Shown in pieces: positions 33,677 through 42,657 of a stretch of 64,000 bases of DNA. The first letter of the stretch is position 1, and each line of letters opens with the position of its first letter. The notes beneath the pieces are model-generated. The model did no database searches, was not told where the DNA came from, and saw only the letters and a program-made list of their open reading frames with translations. A program made the position numbers and the translations under genes. This DNA is from Herbiconiux gentiana. Its GTDB lineage: Bacteria > Actinomycetota > Actinomycetes > Actinomycetales > Microbacteriaceae. The stretch lies in NCBI RefSeq assembly GCF_024978135.1, contig NZ_JANTEZ010000003.1, positions 607,684 to 671,683 of the forward strand, written 5' to 3'.

Positions 33677-34351
33677 TCACGGGGCGGATGCGCCGCGAGT
33701 TGCGAGACCGAGGGCCGAGAGGAGCGCCGCCGCGTCGTCGTGGGTCTCGGTCGCACCCGCCTCGACGAGGGCCTCGCGGTCGACACCACCGCTCCGCACG
33801 GCGATGCCCCGGATGCCCGACCGCCCGGCCGCGACCATGTCCCAGCGCGCATCCCCCACCATCACCGCGTCGGAGGCCTCGACGCCGGCCCGCTCGAGCG
33901 CCACCTGCAGGATGTCGGGCTCGGGTTTCGCGGTCTCGACGTCGTCGGCGTTCGTGGCGGCGTCGACGTAGTCGTCGGCGTCGAGCACGCCGCGCAGGAT
34001 CTCGAGCTCGTCGGCGGCCGCGGAGGTGGCGAGGACGATGGTCTTGCCCTCCTCGTGCAGCGCACGGAGCAGCTCGCGGGCACCCGGGAGGGGCCGGAGC
34101 TGGTCGGCCGAGTCCTTGTAATGGCGGGCGTGCAGCTCCTTGGCGCGATCGCCGAGCTCGTCGGCGTCGTCGCCCAGCAGCTCCTCGAGCAGGCGGCTCG
34201 AGTCCATGCCGAGCGCCTGGTGGATGCGCCAGGCCGGCACCGGGTGACCCACCTCTACGAACGCGCGCACCCAGGCGCTGACGTGCTGGTAGTTGGAGTC
34301 GACGAGCGTTCCGTCGACGTCGAAGAGCACGGCGCTCTCGGGGATCGGCAT
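33677..34351 (-). CDS. HAD hydrolase, phosphoglycolate-phosphatase-like
   Basis: A 224-aa HAD phosphatase with a helical (C1) cap. Motif I is VLFDVDGTLVDSN; motif II is in IVLATSAAADE; the Lys is in TAKPEPDILQ; motif IV is VMVGDARWDMVAAG. The cap (HVSAWVRAFVEVGHPVPAWRI) resembles phosphoglycolate and beta-phosphoglucomutase relatives; the substrate is uncertain. ATG 34351 is preceded by GGAG 5 nt away. It is 29 nt upstream of the start of nothing else on its strand, so it is probably its own unit. Confidence 0.88.
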   Translation of the reverse strand: MPIPESAVLFDVDGTLVDSNYQHVSAWVRAFVEVGHPVPAWRIHQALGMDSSRLLEELLGDDADELGDRAKELHARHYKDSADQLRPLPGARELLRALHEEGKTIVLATSAAADELEILRGVLDADDYVDAATNADDVETAKPEPDILQVALERAGVEASDAVMVGDARWDMVAAGRSGIRGIAVRSGGVDREALVEAGATETHDDAAALLSALGLATRGASAP

Positions 34352-34416
34352 GGAGACTCCTTCGTGTCGAACCCTCCACCCTGCTCCCGTCGGGACGGGG
34401 TGACCACCCCCTTGCG

Positions 34417-34635
34417 TCAGGCGACGCGGGCGAACCGGGGGCCGCTGTACCCGTCCCGCTCGACGTGCTCGGTGAACATCGCGAGCGGCCGCACCCAGAA
34501 CGAGTAGTCGTCGTAGAGCTTGCGGTAGAACACGAGCTGCTCCTCGGTCTCGCTGTGCCGGCCCACCCCGACCACCTCGTACCGCGCGCCCTTGAAGTGC
34601 TCGTAGATGCCGGGTTCGAGGTGCGCGGGCTGCAT
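34417..34635 (-). CDS. DUF1653 domain protein
   Basis: A 72-aa single DUF1653 domain: PGIYEHFKGARYEVVGVGRHSETEE, LVFYRKLYDDYSFWVRPLAMF and the terminal GPRFARV. Small domains of this type recur widely in bacteria, sometimes fused to larger enzymes; function is unknown. It lies 9 nt after the MFS transporter stop on the same strand and is probably co-transcribed with it. Confidence 0.92.
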   Translation of the reverse strand: MQPAHLEPGIYEHFKGARYEVVGVGRHSETEEQLVFYRKLYDDYSFWVRPLAMFTEHVERDGYSGPRFARVA

Positions 34636-34644
34636 GCGAGAAGT

Positions 34645-35907
34645 CTAGGCAGCGGCGGCCGGCTGCACCTCTTCGATGCGGCGCATCCGCCTCACCGGCG
34701 ACAGCGCCACCGGGATCGTCGCCACCGCCATCAGCCCCGCGCCGATCGACCCGGCCGCCCACGGGCCGAGCAGCGAGACGAGAGCCCCGCCGGCCAGCGC
34801 CCCGATCGACAGCGCACCCCACGACACGAGGCGATAGCCGGCATTGGCCCGCCCCCGCATCGTCGGCTCGACCGCCAGCTGGCGCAGGCTCACCGCCTGC
34901 GAGTTCGCCACCCCGATGCCGAGCCCCGAGAACACGAAGCCGGCCGTCAGCACCACGAGCGAGACGACGGATGCGGACCCGGCACCGAGCACGGCGACGA
35001 GCGGCGCCGAGTTGCCGATCAGCATGGCCGCCACGAGCGATCGGCCGTAGCCGAAGCGGGCCGTCAGTCGCGCGCTGAGCAGGCTGCCGGTGAAGGCTCC
35101 GACGCCTCCGGCCATCAGCACCAGCCCGAGGGCGGCGGGCCCGAAGTCGTAGTCGCGCAGCACGAGCAGCGCGAGGGCGAGCATCAGGATCTCGTTGCCG
35201 AGGTTCCACAGGGTCGCCTCCGACAGCAGCGCCCGCAGCACCCGATGCCGGAGCAGCACGGAGATGCCCGCGCGGGCCTCCCGCCAGGCCGATGGCTTTT
35301 GGCCCTGCGCCGGCTGCGGCACGCGCTCGGCCACCCGGAGCCGGAGCAGCAGGACCCCGGAGATCCCGAAGCCCACCGCGTTCAGCAGCAGGGCGAACGG
35401 CGCCGTGACGAGCTGCACGAGCAGGCCGCCGGCTCCGGCACCGGCCACCCCGATGGCCGACTGCGCCGCGGTGATGCGGGCGTTGGCGTCGATCAGCTGA
35501 TCCTCCTCGACCACCTGGGGCACGAACGAGAACTCGGCGAGGGTCGACAGCACGGCGAACGAACCGAGCAGCGCGGCCGCGGCGACGAGCAGCGGGATGC
35601 TCAGCCAGCCGGCGAGCGCGAGGCCGCACACGATCGCCAGCAGCAGGCCCCGCCCCAGATCGGCGGCCACGAGCAGCGGGCGGCGCGCGCGCCGGTCGAC
35701 GACCACGCCGAGCCACAGGGTGAGCAGCAGGTAGGGCACGAGCAGGGCCGCCCGCACGAGCGACAGCTCGGTCGCGGAGGCCGCGAGCGTCACGACCGCC
35801 AGCACGGGCACGGCGAGCTCGCCGATCTCCGTGCCGAGGCCGGCGACCGCACCGGCCGCCCAGACGCGGCGAAAGGGACGGGACTGCCAGGCGCTCGTAA
35901 CCGTCAT
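34645..35907 (-). CDS. MFS transporter
   Basis: A 420-aa permease with about 12 hydrophobic helices, of the enterobactin-exporter-like MFS group. The first loop has GVVVDRRARRPLLVAADLGRG (the MFS motif A). Repeated basic loops fit positive-inside topology. Substrate unknown, likely efflux. ATG 35907 (MTVTSAWQSRPFRRVW) or the adjacent ATG 35910; no Shine-Dalgarno is visible, so the mRNA may be leaderless. It is divergent from the CGNR regulator, with GGTTAC-type repeats between. Confidence 0.9.
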   Translation of the reverse strand: MTVTSAWQSRPFRRVWAAGAVAGLGTEIGELAVPVLAVVTLAASATELSLVRAALLVPYLLLTLWLGVVVDRRARRPLLVAADLGRGLLLAIVCGLALAGWLSIPLLVAAAALLGSFAVLSTLAEFSFVPQVVEEDQLIDANARITAAQSAIGVAGAGAGGLLVQLVTAPFALLLNAVGFGISGVLLLRLRVAERVPQPAQGQKPSAWREARAGISVLLRHRVLRALLSEATLWNLGNEILMLALALLVLRDYDFGPAALGLVLMAGGVGAFTGSLLSARLTARFGYGRSLVAAMLIGNSAPLVAVLGAGSASVVSLVVLTAGFVFSGLGIGVANSQAVSLRQLAVEPTMRGRANAGYRLVSWGALSIGALAGGALVSLLGPWAAGSIGAGLMAVATIPVALSPVRRMRRIEEVQPAAAA

Positions 35908-35957
35908 CATGCTTTGGGAGGTTACTAGTCTGCCGCCGTCACTGCAATGGTGGTTAC
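35897..35957. promoter_or_regulatory. GGTTAC repeats between MFS and CGNR genes
   Basis: GTAACC at 35897, and GGTTAC at 35920 and 35952. The first two form an inverted repeat across the MFS start codon; the third precedes the regulator ATG by 9 nt. They are candidate binding sites for the CGNR regulator controlling both genes. Confidence 0.4.
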
Positions 35958-35965
35958 GATGGAGC

Positions 35966-36565
35966 ATGAGCACGATCGGGCCGCAGGCCCCCGGCGAACT
36001 GGAGTTCGTGCGGGCCTTCGTCAACAGCGTCGACCTCGAGACCGGGGTCGACGCGCTGCGGGACGAGGCGTCATGGCGGGAGTGGGCGCGCGCCGCCGGG
36101 GCGGGTGCGGCCGGGGCGGGTGCGGCCGGGGCCGATGCCGCCGGGGTCGACGCCGCCGCCTCCGTCTCGCCGGCCGCTCTGCGGCGAGCGCGGGCCTTCC
36201 GCGAAGAGCTCCGGCTGGCCCTCCTCGCCAACCACGACCGCGAGCCCCTCCCCGCCTCGACGGCCGCGGCTCTCACCGCCGCCGCGCGCCGAACTCGGGT
36301 CGAGCTGCTTTTCGCGCCGTCGGGAGTCGAGTACGCGGGCGCCACCTCAGGCCTCGACGGCGTCGTCGCCCGGGTAGTCGCGGCGACGGCGGGCGCCCTG
36401 GCCGACGGCTCCTGGTCTCGGCTGAAGGCCTGCCGCAACGATGCCTGCCGCTGGGGCTTCTACGACCACTCGCGCTCCCGCACGGGGCAGTGGTGCTCGA
36501 TGGCGATCTGCGGCAACCGCGCGAAGCAGACTCGCTGGCGCACCGCCGGCGCGCGAGTGGAATGA
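35966..36565 (+). CDS. CGNR zinc-finger regulator (ABATE domain)
   Basis: A 199-aa transcription factor of the ABATE/CGNR type. The N-terminal ABATE-like domain begins LEFVRAFVNSVDLETGVDAL. An Ala/Gly-rich linker (about residues 46-66) is probably expanded. The C-terminal zinc finger has CRNDACRWGFYDHSRSRTGQ then WCSMAICGNRAK, i.e. the C-x4-C...C-x3-CGNR pattern. It probably controls the divergent MFS gene and perhaps the ABC operon 43 nt downstream. Start ATG 35966 with GGAG just upstream. Confidence 0.92.
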   Translation: MSTIGPQAPGELEFVRAFVNSVDLETGVDALRDEASWREWARAAGAGAAGAGAAGADAAGVDAAASVSPAALRRARAFREELRLALLANHDREPLPASTAAALTAAARRTRVELLFAPSGVEYAGATSGLDGVVARVVAATAGALADGSWSRLKACRNDACRWGFYDHSRSRTGQWCSMAICGNRAKQTRWRTAGARVE

Positions 36566-36608
36566 TCGAGGTGTCCCCGGCTCCCCCATTCCGAGCGAAA
36601 GGCTCCGC

Positions 36609-38345
36609 GTGACCCTCCTTCGTCTGCTCGGCCGCTACCTGCGACCGCACTGGCGACCCATCGCGCTGGTCGTGCTGTTCCAGCTCGTGCAGTCGGTCGC
36701 CTCGCTCTACCTCCCCACCCTCAACGCCGACATCATCGACCAGGGCGTGGCCCGGGGCGACACCGCGTACATCCTCTCGACGGGGCTCTGGATGCTCGGC
36801 ATCACGGTCGTGCAGGTGGCGGCCGCGATCACCGCCGTCTACTTCGGCGCGAAGGTCGCCATGGCGCTCGGGCGCGATCTGCGCGGCGCGATCTTCCACC
36901 GGGTCGGGGAGTTCAGCGAGCGCGAGGTCTCCCGATTCGGCGCCCCGTCCCTGATCACCCGCTCGACGAACGACGTGCAGCAGGTGCAGATGCTCGCTCT
37001 GATGACCTTCACCCTGCTCGTGTCCGCGCCGATCCTCGCCATCGGCGGGATCGTGCTGGCCCTGCAGCAGGACCTCGAGCTGAGCTGGATCATCGCGGTC
37101 AGCGTTCCGGTGCTGCTCGTCTCGCTCGGCGCGATCATCGTGCGCATGGTGCCGCAGTTCCGGCGCATGCAGGGCCGCATCGACACGGTGAACCGCGTGC
37201 TGCGCGAGCAGCTGACGGGCATCCGCGTGGTGCGCGCCTTCGTGCGCGAGGGCATCGAGACCGACCGCTTCGCCCAGGCGAACGCCGCGGTCACCGACTC
37301 GGCCCTGCGCGCCGGCCGGCTGATGGCACTGATGTTCCCGACCGTCATGCTCATCCTGAACGTCTCGAGCGTCGCGGTGATCTGGTTCGGTGCGTTCCGC
37401 ATCGACGAGGGGTCGATGCAGGTGGGCACGCTCATCGCCTTCCTCAGCTACCTGGTGCAGATCCTGATGGCGGTGATGATGGCCACCTTCATGGCCATCA
37501 TGATCCCCCGCGCCTCGGTCTGCGCCGACCGCATCACCGAGGTGCTGCAGACCGAGACCTCCGTCACCCGCCCCGGCAACCCGGTGCACGAGCTGCGCGC
37601 GCATGGCACGGTCGAGCTGCGGGGCGCGTCGTTCTCGTACCCGGGGGCCGAGCAGCCGGTGCTGCGCGACCTCGACATCATGGTCGAGCCGGGGCAGACG
37701 CTCGCGATCATCGGCTCGACGGGCGCCGGCAAGACCACCCTGGTCAACCTGCTGCCGAGGCTCTTCGACGCCACGGGAGGTCAGGTGCTGGTCGACGGCG
37801 TCGACGTGCGACAGCTCGACCCCGACCTGCTCTGGTCGCGGATCGGCCTGGTGCCGCAGAAGCCCTACCTGTTCTCGGGCACCGTCGCCTCGAACCTCCG
37901 CTACGGCAAGCCCGACGCCACCGACGACGAGCTCTGGCACGCGCTCGAGGTGGCCCAGGCCGCCGACTTCGTGCGCGAGCTCGACGGCGGGCTCGACGCC
38001 CCGATCGCGCAGGGCGGCACCACGGTCTCCGGCGGTCAGCGGCAGCGCCTCGCGATCGCGAGGGCCCTCGTGAAGCGCCCCGAGATCTACGTGTTCGACG
38101 ACTCCTTCTCGGCGCTCGATCTGGCGACGGATGCGCGGTTGAGGCGTGCCCTCAAGGCCGACGTGAGAGGGGCCACCCTGGTCATCGTGGCTCAGCGGGT
38201 GTCGACCATCGTCGACGCCGACCAGATCATCGTGCTCGACGACGGTGAGATCGTCGGCCGGGGCACCCACGACGAGCTGCTCGTCTCGAGCGAGACCTAC
38301 GCCGAGATCGTCTCGTCGCAGCTGACGGCGGAGGAAGCGGCATGA
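36609..38345 (+). CDS. ABC transporter, fused permease/ATPase (first half)
   Basis: A 578-aa half-transporter of the multidrug-exporter type. Six membrane helices occupy residues about 15-310. The ATPase has Walker A GSTGAGKTT, Q-loop VPQKPYLFSG, signature VSGGQRQR and Walker B IYVFDDSFSALD. The Walker B Glu is replaced by Asp (FDDS), a mark of the degenerate site in heterodimeric exporters. GTG 36609 has GAAAGG upstream. ATGA overlap with the next half-transporter implies an obligate heterodimer. Substrate unknown. Confidence 0.93.
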   Translation: MTLLRLLGRYLRPHWRPIALVVLFQLVQSVASLYLPTLNADIIDQGVARGDTAYILSTGLWMLGITVVQVAAAITAVYFGAKVAMALGRDLRGAIFHRVGEFSEREVSRFGAPSLITRSTNDVQQVQMLALMTFTLLVSAPILAIGGIVLALQQDLELSWIIAVSVPVLLVSLGAIIVRMVPQFRRMQGRIDTVNRVLREQLTGIRVVRAFVREGIETDRFAQANAAVTDSALRAGRLMALMFPTVMLILNVSSVAVIWFGAFRIDEGSMQVGTLIAFLSYLVQILMAVMMATFMAIMIPRASVCADRITEVLQTETSVTRPGNPVHELRAHGTVELRGASFSYPGAEQPVLRDLDIMVEPGQTLAIIGSTGAGKTTLVNLLPRLFDATGGQVLVDGVDVRQLDPDLLWSRIGLVPQKPYLFSGTVASNLRYGKPDATDDELWHALEVAQAADFVRELDGGLDAPIAQGGTTVSGGQRQRLAIARALVKRPEIYVFDDSFSALDLATDARLRRALKADVRGATLVIVAQRVSTIVDADQIIVLDDGEIVGRGTHDELLVSSETYAEIVSSQLTAEEAA

Positions 38346-40315
38346 GCGGGCCGGGGAACGGAGCCCAGCGCGGTCCGGTGCGTCGCGGCGGCCCGGGCGG
38401 AGGCGGCCCCTTCGGCGGGGCAGGGCTTCCGACCGAGAAGTCGATGACCTTCGGTCCGTCCGCGAAGCGGCTGATCCGCCGTCTCGCTCCGCACCGCGTG
38501 CCGGTGCTGGTCGTGATCGTGCTCGGCATCGTCAGCGTCGTGGCCACTGTGCTCGGCCCGTGGCTGCTCGGTCAGGGCACCAACATCATCTTCGCGGGCG
38601 CCTTCGGCAAGGCACTTCCCGCGGGGTCCACCAAGGAGCAGATCGTCGAGGGCCTCCGCGCGAGCGGCGACCAGACCCAGGCCGACCTGCTCTCGGGCAT
38701 CGATCTGGTGCCGGGCCAGGGCATCGACTTCGACCGCCTCGCCCTGGTGCTCGGCCTCGTGCTCGTGCTCTACGTGGCCGCGTCGATCTTCTCCTGGGTG
38801 CAGGGCCGCCTGCTGAACACGATCGTGCAGCGCACCACCTACTCTTTGCGCGAGGAGGTCGAGACGAAGATCAACCGGCTGCCGCTCGGCTACTTCGACC
38901 GCATGCCCCGGGGCGAGCTGCTGAGCCGCGTCACCAATGACATGGACAACGTGGCGCAGAGCCTGCAGCAGACGCTCTCCCAGCTGCTGACGAGCATCCT
39001 GACCGTCGTGGGCATCCTCGTGATGATGTTCGTCACCTCGCCGCTGCTCGCCGTCATCTCCCTCGTCACCATCCCGCTGACGGTCGTCATCACGACGGTC
39101 ATCGCGAAGCGCTCGCAGAAGCTCTTCGTCGCCCAGTGGGCGAGCACCGGCCAGCTGAACGCCCAGGTCGAGGAGAACTTCACCGGCCACGCGCTGGTCA
39201 AGGTCTTCGGCCGCCAGCGCGAGACCGAGGCGGCCTTCCGCGCGAAGAACGACGAGCTCTACCGGGCGTCGTTCGGCGCGCAGTTCGTCTCGGGCATCAT
39301 CATGCCCGCCATGATGTTCGTGGGGAACCTGGTCTACGTCGTCATCGCCGTGGTCGGCGGGCTGCAGGTCGCGCTCGGCGCGCTGAGCATCGGGGCCGTG
39401 CAGGCGTTCATCCAGTACTCGCGCCAGTTCACCCAGCCGCTGACCCAGCTCGGCTCGATGGTGAACCTGCTGCAGTCGGGCGTCGCCTCGGCCGAGCGCG
39501 TGTTCGAGCTGCTCGACGCCGACGAGCAGGTTCCGGATGCCGTGCCCGCCCTCTCCCCCACCGAGAACCGCGGGCGGCTGGTGTTCGACGACGTCTCGTT
39601 CCGCTACCTGCCCGACAAGCCGCTGATCGAGCACCTCTCGCTCGTGGCGGAGCCGGGCCAGACCGTCGCGATCGTCGGCCCCACCGGAGCCGGCAAGACG
39701 ACCCTGGTCAACCTGATCATGCGCTTCTACGAGCTCGACGCCGGGCGCATCACGCTCGACGGCGTCGACATCGCCCGGATGACCCGGCGCGACCTGCGCT
39801 CCCGCACCGGCATGGTGCTGCAGGACACCTGGCTCTTCGGCGGCACCATCCGCGACAACATCGCCTACGGCAACCCCCCGGCGAGCGAGGAGGAGATCCT
39901 CGATGCGGCGCGGGCCACCTACGTCGACCGCTTCGTGCATTCGCTGCCCGAGGGCTACGACACCGTGCTCGACGACGAGGCCTCGAACGTCAGCGCCGGC
40001 GAGAAGCAGCTGCTCACCATCGCGCGGGCGTTCCTCGCGAAGCCGAGCGTGCTCATCCTCGACGAGGCGACCTCCTCGGTCGACACCCGCACCGAGCAGC
40101 TGGTGCAGAAGGCCATGTCGGCGCTCCGGGCCGACCGCACGAGCTTCGTGATCGCGCACCGGTTGTCGACCATCCGCGACGCCGACCTCATCCTGGTGAT
40201 GGAATCGGGGTCGATCGTCGAGCAGGGAACGCACGCCGAGCTGCTGGAGGCCGGGGGCGCCTACGCCGCCCTGTACGAGGCGCAGTTCGCGTCGGCGTCC
40301 TCGAGCACCGAGTGA
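38342..40315 (+). CDS. ABC transporter, fused permease/ATPase (second half)
   Basis: A 657-aa partner of the preceding gene. It has a Gly/Pro-rich ~35-residue N-terminus, six membrane helices, and an insertion of about 55 residues after the first helix (FAGAFGKALPAGSTKEQIVE and on). The ATPase has Walker A GPTGAGKTT, LQDTWLFGG, signature VSAGEKQLL and Walker B LILDEATSSVD with the catalytic Glu intact, so this half carries the canonical site. The signature LSGGQ is altered to VSAGE, typical for one site of such heterodimers. Probable lipid or drug exporter. Confidence 0.93.
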   Translation: MSGPGNGAQRGPVRRGGPGGGGPFGGAGLPTEKSMTFGPSAKRLIRRLAPHRVPVLVVIVLGIVSVVATVLGPWLLGQGTNIIFAGAFGKALPAGSTKEQIVEGLRASGDQTQADLLSGIDLVPGQGIDFDRLALVLGLVLVLYVAASIFSWVQGRLLNTIVQRTTYSLREEVETKINRLPLGYFDRMPRGELLSRVTNDMDNVAQSLQQTLSQLLTSILTVVGILVMMFVTSPLLAVISLVTIPLTVVITTVIAKRSQKLFVAQWASTGQLNAQVEENFTGHALVKVFGRQRETEAAFRAKNDELYRASFGAQFVSGIIMPAMMFVGNLVYVVIAVVGGLQVALGALSIGAVQAFIQYSRQFTQPLTQLGSMVNLLQSGVASAERVFELLDADEQVPDAVPALSPTENRGRLVFDDVSFRYLPDKPLIEHLSLVAEPGQTVAIVGPTGAGKTTLVNLIMRFYELDAGRITLDGVDIARMTRRDLRSRTGMVLQDTWLFGGTIRDNIAYGNPPASEEEILDAARATYVDRFVHSLPEGYDTVLDDEASNVSAGEKQLLTIARAFLAKPSVLILDEATSSVDTRTEQLVQKAMSALRADRTSFVIAHRLSTIRDADLILVMESGSIVEQGTHAELLEAGGAYAALYEAQFASASSSTE

Positions 40316-40325
40316 CCCCGGCGCC

Positions 40326-41858
40326 TCACCAGGCGGCGGGCGCGTAGTCCTTCAGGAAGACCCCGAACAGGTCGTCGCCCTGCTCGCCCCGTACGATCGG
40401 GTCGTACACGCGCGCGGCGCCGTCGACGAGGTCGAGCGGTGCGTGGAACCCCTCCTCGGCCAGCCGCACCTTGGTGGGGTGCGGGCGCTCGTCGGTGATC
40501 CACCCGGTGTCGACGCTCGTCATCAGGATGCCGTCGCTCTCGAACATCTCCCGCGAGCTCGTTCGGGTGAGCATGTTCACGGCGGCCTTCGCCATGTTGG
40601 TGTGCGGATGCCCGGGGCCCTTGTAGCCCCGGGCGAACACCCCCTCCATGGCGCTCACGTTGACGACGTACCGCCGCCGGGCCGGGCTGGCCGCGAGAGT
40701 CGGACGCAGCCTCGAGATCAGGATGAACGGCGCCGTGGTGTTCGCGAGCTGCACCTCGAGCATCTCGAGCGGGTCGACCTCGTCGACGCGCTGGGTCCAG
40801 GAGTTGACGTCGTGCAGGTCGGGCACGAGGCCGCCCGCGTCGATCGCGGTGCCGGCCGCGTGGCGAGCCAGGGAGCTCGACCCGGCGGCCATCGCCTGGG
40901 CCGTCAGCTCGTCGGCCCGGGTGGTCAGCCCGTCGGCCAGCTCCGTGAGCTCCTCGGCCTGCGCGGCGGCCGAAGCGAGGATCGGGTGGGCGCTCACCGA
41001 GCGGGCCAGAGCCTGCGGATGCGGGTCGTTCGTGTGCCCGAACGTCACCAGCTCGGGCAGCGGCCCGTCGGGGAGGGGAGCCAGCTCGGCCTCGACCAGC
41101 GGCCGGTAGGCGCCGGGCGAGCGCCGCACCGTCTGTGTGGCGTTGTTGATCAGGATGTCGAGCGGACCGGCGGCGGCGAGCTGGTCGGCGAGCCCGATCA
41201 CCTGGGCGGGGTCGCGGAGGTCGATGCCGACGACGGTCAGCCGGTGCATCCACTCGCCCGCATCGGGCAGGCTGGCGAAGCGGCGCACGGCGTCGCGCGG
41301 GAACCGGGTGGTGATCGTGGTGTGCGCACCGTCGCGGAGGAGCCGCAGGGCGATGTGCATCCCGATCTTGGCGCGGCCGCCGGTGAGCAGCGCGTGCCGC
41401 CCGGTGAGGTCGGTGCGGGCCTCGCGCTTGGCGTGGTTGAGCGCTGCGCAAGAGGGGCAGAGCTGGTGGTAGAAGCCGTCGACGAGCGTGTAGGGCTGCT
41501 TGCAGATGTAGCACTTGCGCGCTTTCAGCAGCGTGCCCGCCGAGGCGGCCGTGCTCGAGCTGCCGATGGCCAGCCCGCGGGTCTCGTCGTCGATGCGGTC
41601 GGGGGCACCTGTCGCGGTCGCGGCCACCACGCTGCGGTCGGCCTCGGCGATCTCGGCGCGGATCTCGCGGCGCCGCTTGCGCTTGACCGCCTTGAACATC
41701 TTGGCCGTGGCCCGGCGCAGCACCACGAAGTCGGGATGCTCCTCGTCCAGCTCGGCGACGTCGGCCAGCACCTTCAGCGCGAGCGCGAGGTCGGCCGGGT
41801 CGATCGCGGGCTCGGCGGACTGATCGGGCAGATCGGGCTGGTCGGTCGCGGAAGGCAC
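40326..41858 (-). CDS. Zinc-ribbon/short-chain dehydrogenase fusion
   Basis: A 510-aa protein. Residues 20-110 are helical and charged; a four-cysteine zinc site follows at 116, 119, 134 and 137 (CYIC and CPSC). From about residue 150 comes an SDR domain with a TGGRAKIG nucleotide loop, LINNATQ (the NNA motif) and VVNVSAM. The expected catalytic Tyr-x3-Lys position reads T-N-M-A-K, so the Tyr is missing. A ~90-residue insertion lies between the NNA region and the active-site helix. Function unknown; it may be a scaffold or atypical reductase. GTG 41858 is the likely start. Confidence 0.8.
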   Translation of the reverse strand: MPSATDQPDLPDQSAEPAIDPADLALALKVLADVAELDEEHPDFVVLRRATAKMFKAVKRKRRREIRAEIAEADRSVVAATATGAPDRIDDETRGLAIGSSSTAASAGTLLKARKCYICKQPYTLVDGFYHQLCPSCAALNHAKREARTDLTGRHALLTGGRAKIGMHIALRLLRDGAHTTITTRFPRDAVRRFASLPDAGEWMHRLTVVGIDLRDPAQVIGLADQLAAAGPLDILINNATQTVRRSPGAYRPLVEAELAPLPDGPLPELVTFGHTNDPHPQALARSVSAHPILASAAAQAEELTELADGLTTRADELTAQAMAAGSSSLARHAAGTAIDAGGLVPDLHDVNSWTQRVDEVDPLEMLEVQLANTTAPFILISRLRPTLAASPARRRYVVNVSAMEGVFARGYKGPGHPHTNMAKAAVNMLTRTSSREMFESDGILMTSVDTGWITDERPHPTKVRLAEEGFHAPLDLVDGAARVYDPIVRGEQGDDLFGVFLKDYAPAAW

Positions 41859-41866
41859 ACGAGATT

Positions 41867-42373
41867 CTACGGGCTCGGGACGGGGTCGTGCAGTTCGTGC
41901 TCGCTCACCGTCGCGCAGTCCTCGCCGAAGACGAAGTCGCCGAGCACCCGCTCGCCCGCGAGCACGGCCGGCAGCCAGTACTTCGCGTCGTCCCACATCT
42001 CGCCGAGCGGCAGCTCGTCGACCGGGAACCAGTCGGGGGATACCTCGTCCGACTCCTGCGGCTCACCCGCGAAGCGCGACCCCACGAACACCGTCGAGTC
42101 CTGACTCCAGTTTTCGCGGAACGGGAACGCGAACTTCACCAGCCCCATCTCCGTGAGGTCACCGGGCTCGACCACGAGGCCCGACTCCTCCTCGATCTCG
42201 CGCACGATCGCCTGGAGCGCGGTCTCGCCCGGCTCGATCTTGCCGCCGAGACCAACGATGTTGCCCGAGCCGAGGCCCGTCTTCTTGCGCCCCAGCAGCA
42301 CCTCGGTGCGACCGTCGACGCCGAGGCGCGTGAGGAAGGCGACGCAGACCTGGTAGGGCGAGACGGGAGACAC
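41867..42373 (-). CDS. NUDIX hydrolase, MutT-like
   Basis: A 168-aa NUDIX enzyme. The full box is visible: GGKIEPGETALQAIVREIEE followed by ESGL, with catalytic glutamates. Before it is VLLGRKKTGLGSGNIVGLGG, a layout close to 8-oxo-dGTP diphosphatase (MTH1/MutT) relatives, so nucleotide-pool cleaning is likely. I start it at GTG 42373 (MSPVSPYQVCVAFLTR), as in homologues; an ATG at 42406 adds 11 residues. It lies 8 nt upstream of the SDR fusion gene. Confidence 0.9.
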   Translation of the reverse strand: MSPVSPYQVCVAFLTRLGVDGRTEVLLGRKKTGLGSGNIVGLGGKIEPGETALQAIVREIEEESGLVVEPGDLTEMGLVKFAFPFRENWSQDSTVFVGSRFAGEPQESDEVSPDWFPVDELPLGEMWDDAKYWLPAVLAGERVLGDFVFGEDCATVSEHELHDPVPSP

Positions 42374-42429
42374 CCGTGGATCGTATCCCGCCCATGTGTT
42401 CGGCATGTTTCGGGCGTACGCTCGTCGCC

Positions 42430-42657
42430 ATGAGCACCTTCATCGAACCCACCGAGCCCGAGTCCTTCGAGCACAACGGCCAGAAGCCCGAGGTCGACGT
42501 CACCGAGGCCGAGGCCCTGGACTCCGAGAACGTGGCCGCGCGCGCGAACGGCTCAGAGAGCGATGAGCCCGACTCCTTCGACGAGAACCTCGAGCAGGAG
42601 TTCAAGGAGTTCGTCGGCGACGCGACGCCCACCGACGGCCCCGCCCCCGCGGGCTGA
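42430..42657 (+). CDS. Small acidic protein, 75 aa
   Basis: Not recognised. Very acidic (Glu/Asp about a third of residues), predicted disordered, no cysteines or membrane segment. It starts MSTFIEPTEPESFEHNGQ; the start ATG is at 42430, divergent from the NUDIX gene. It directly precedes, and depending on start overlaps, the DksA/TraR-like gene. Confidence 0.55.
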   Translation: MSTFIEPTEPESFEHNGQKPEVDVTEAEALDSENVAARANGSESDEPDSFDENLEQEFKEFVGDATPTDGPAPAG

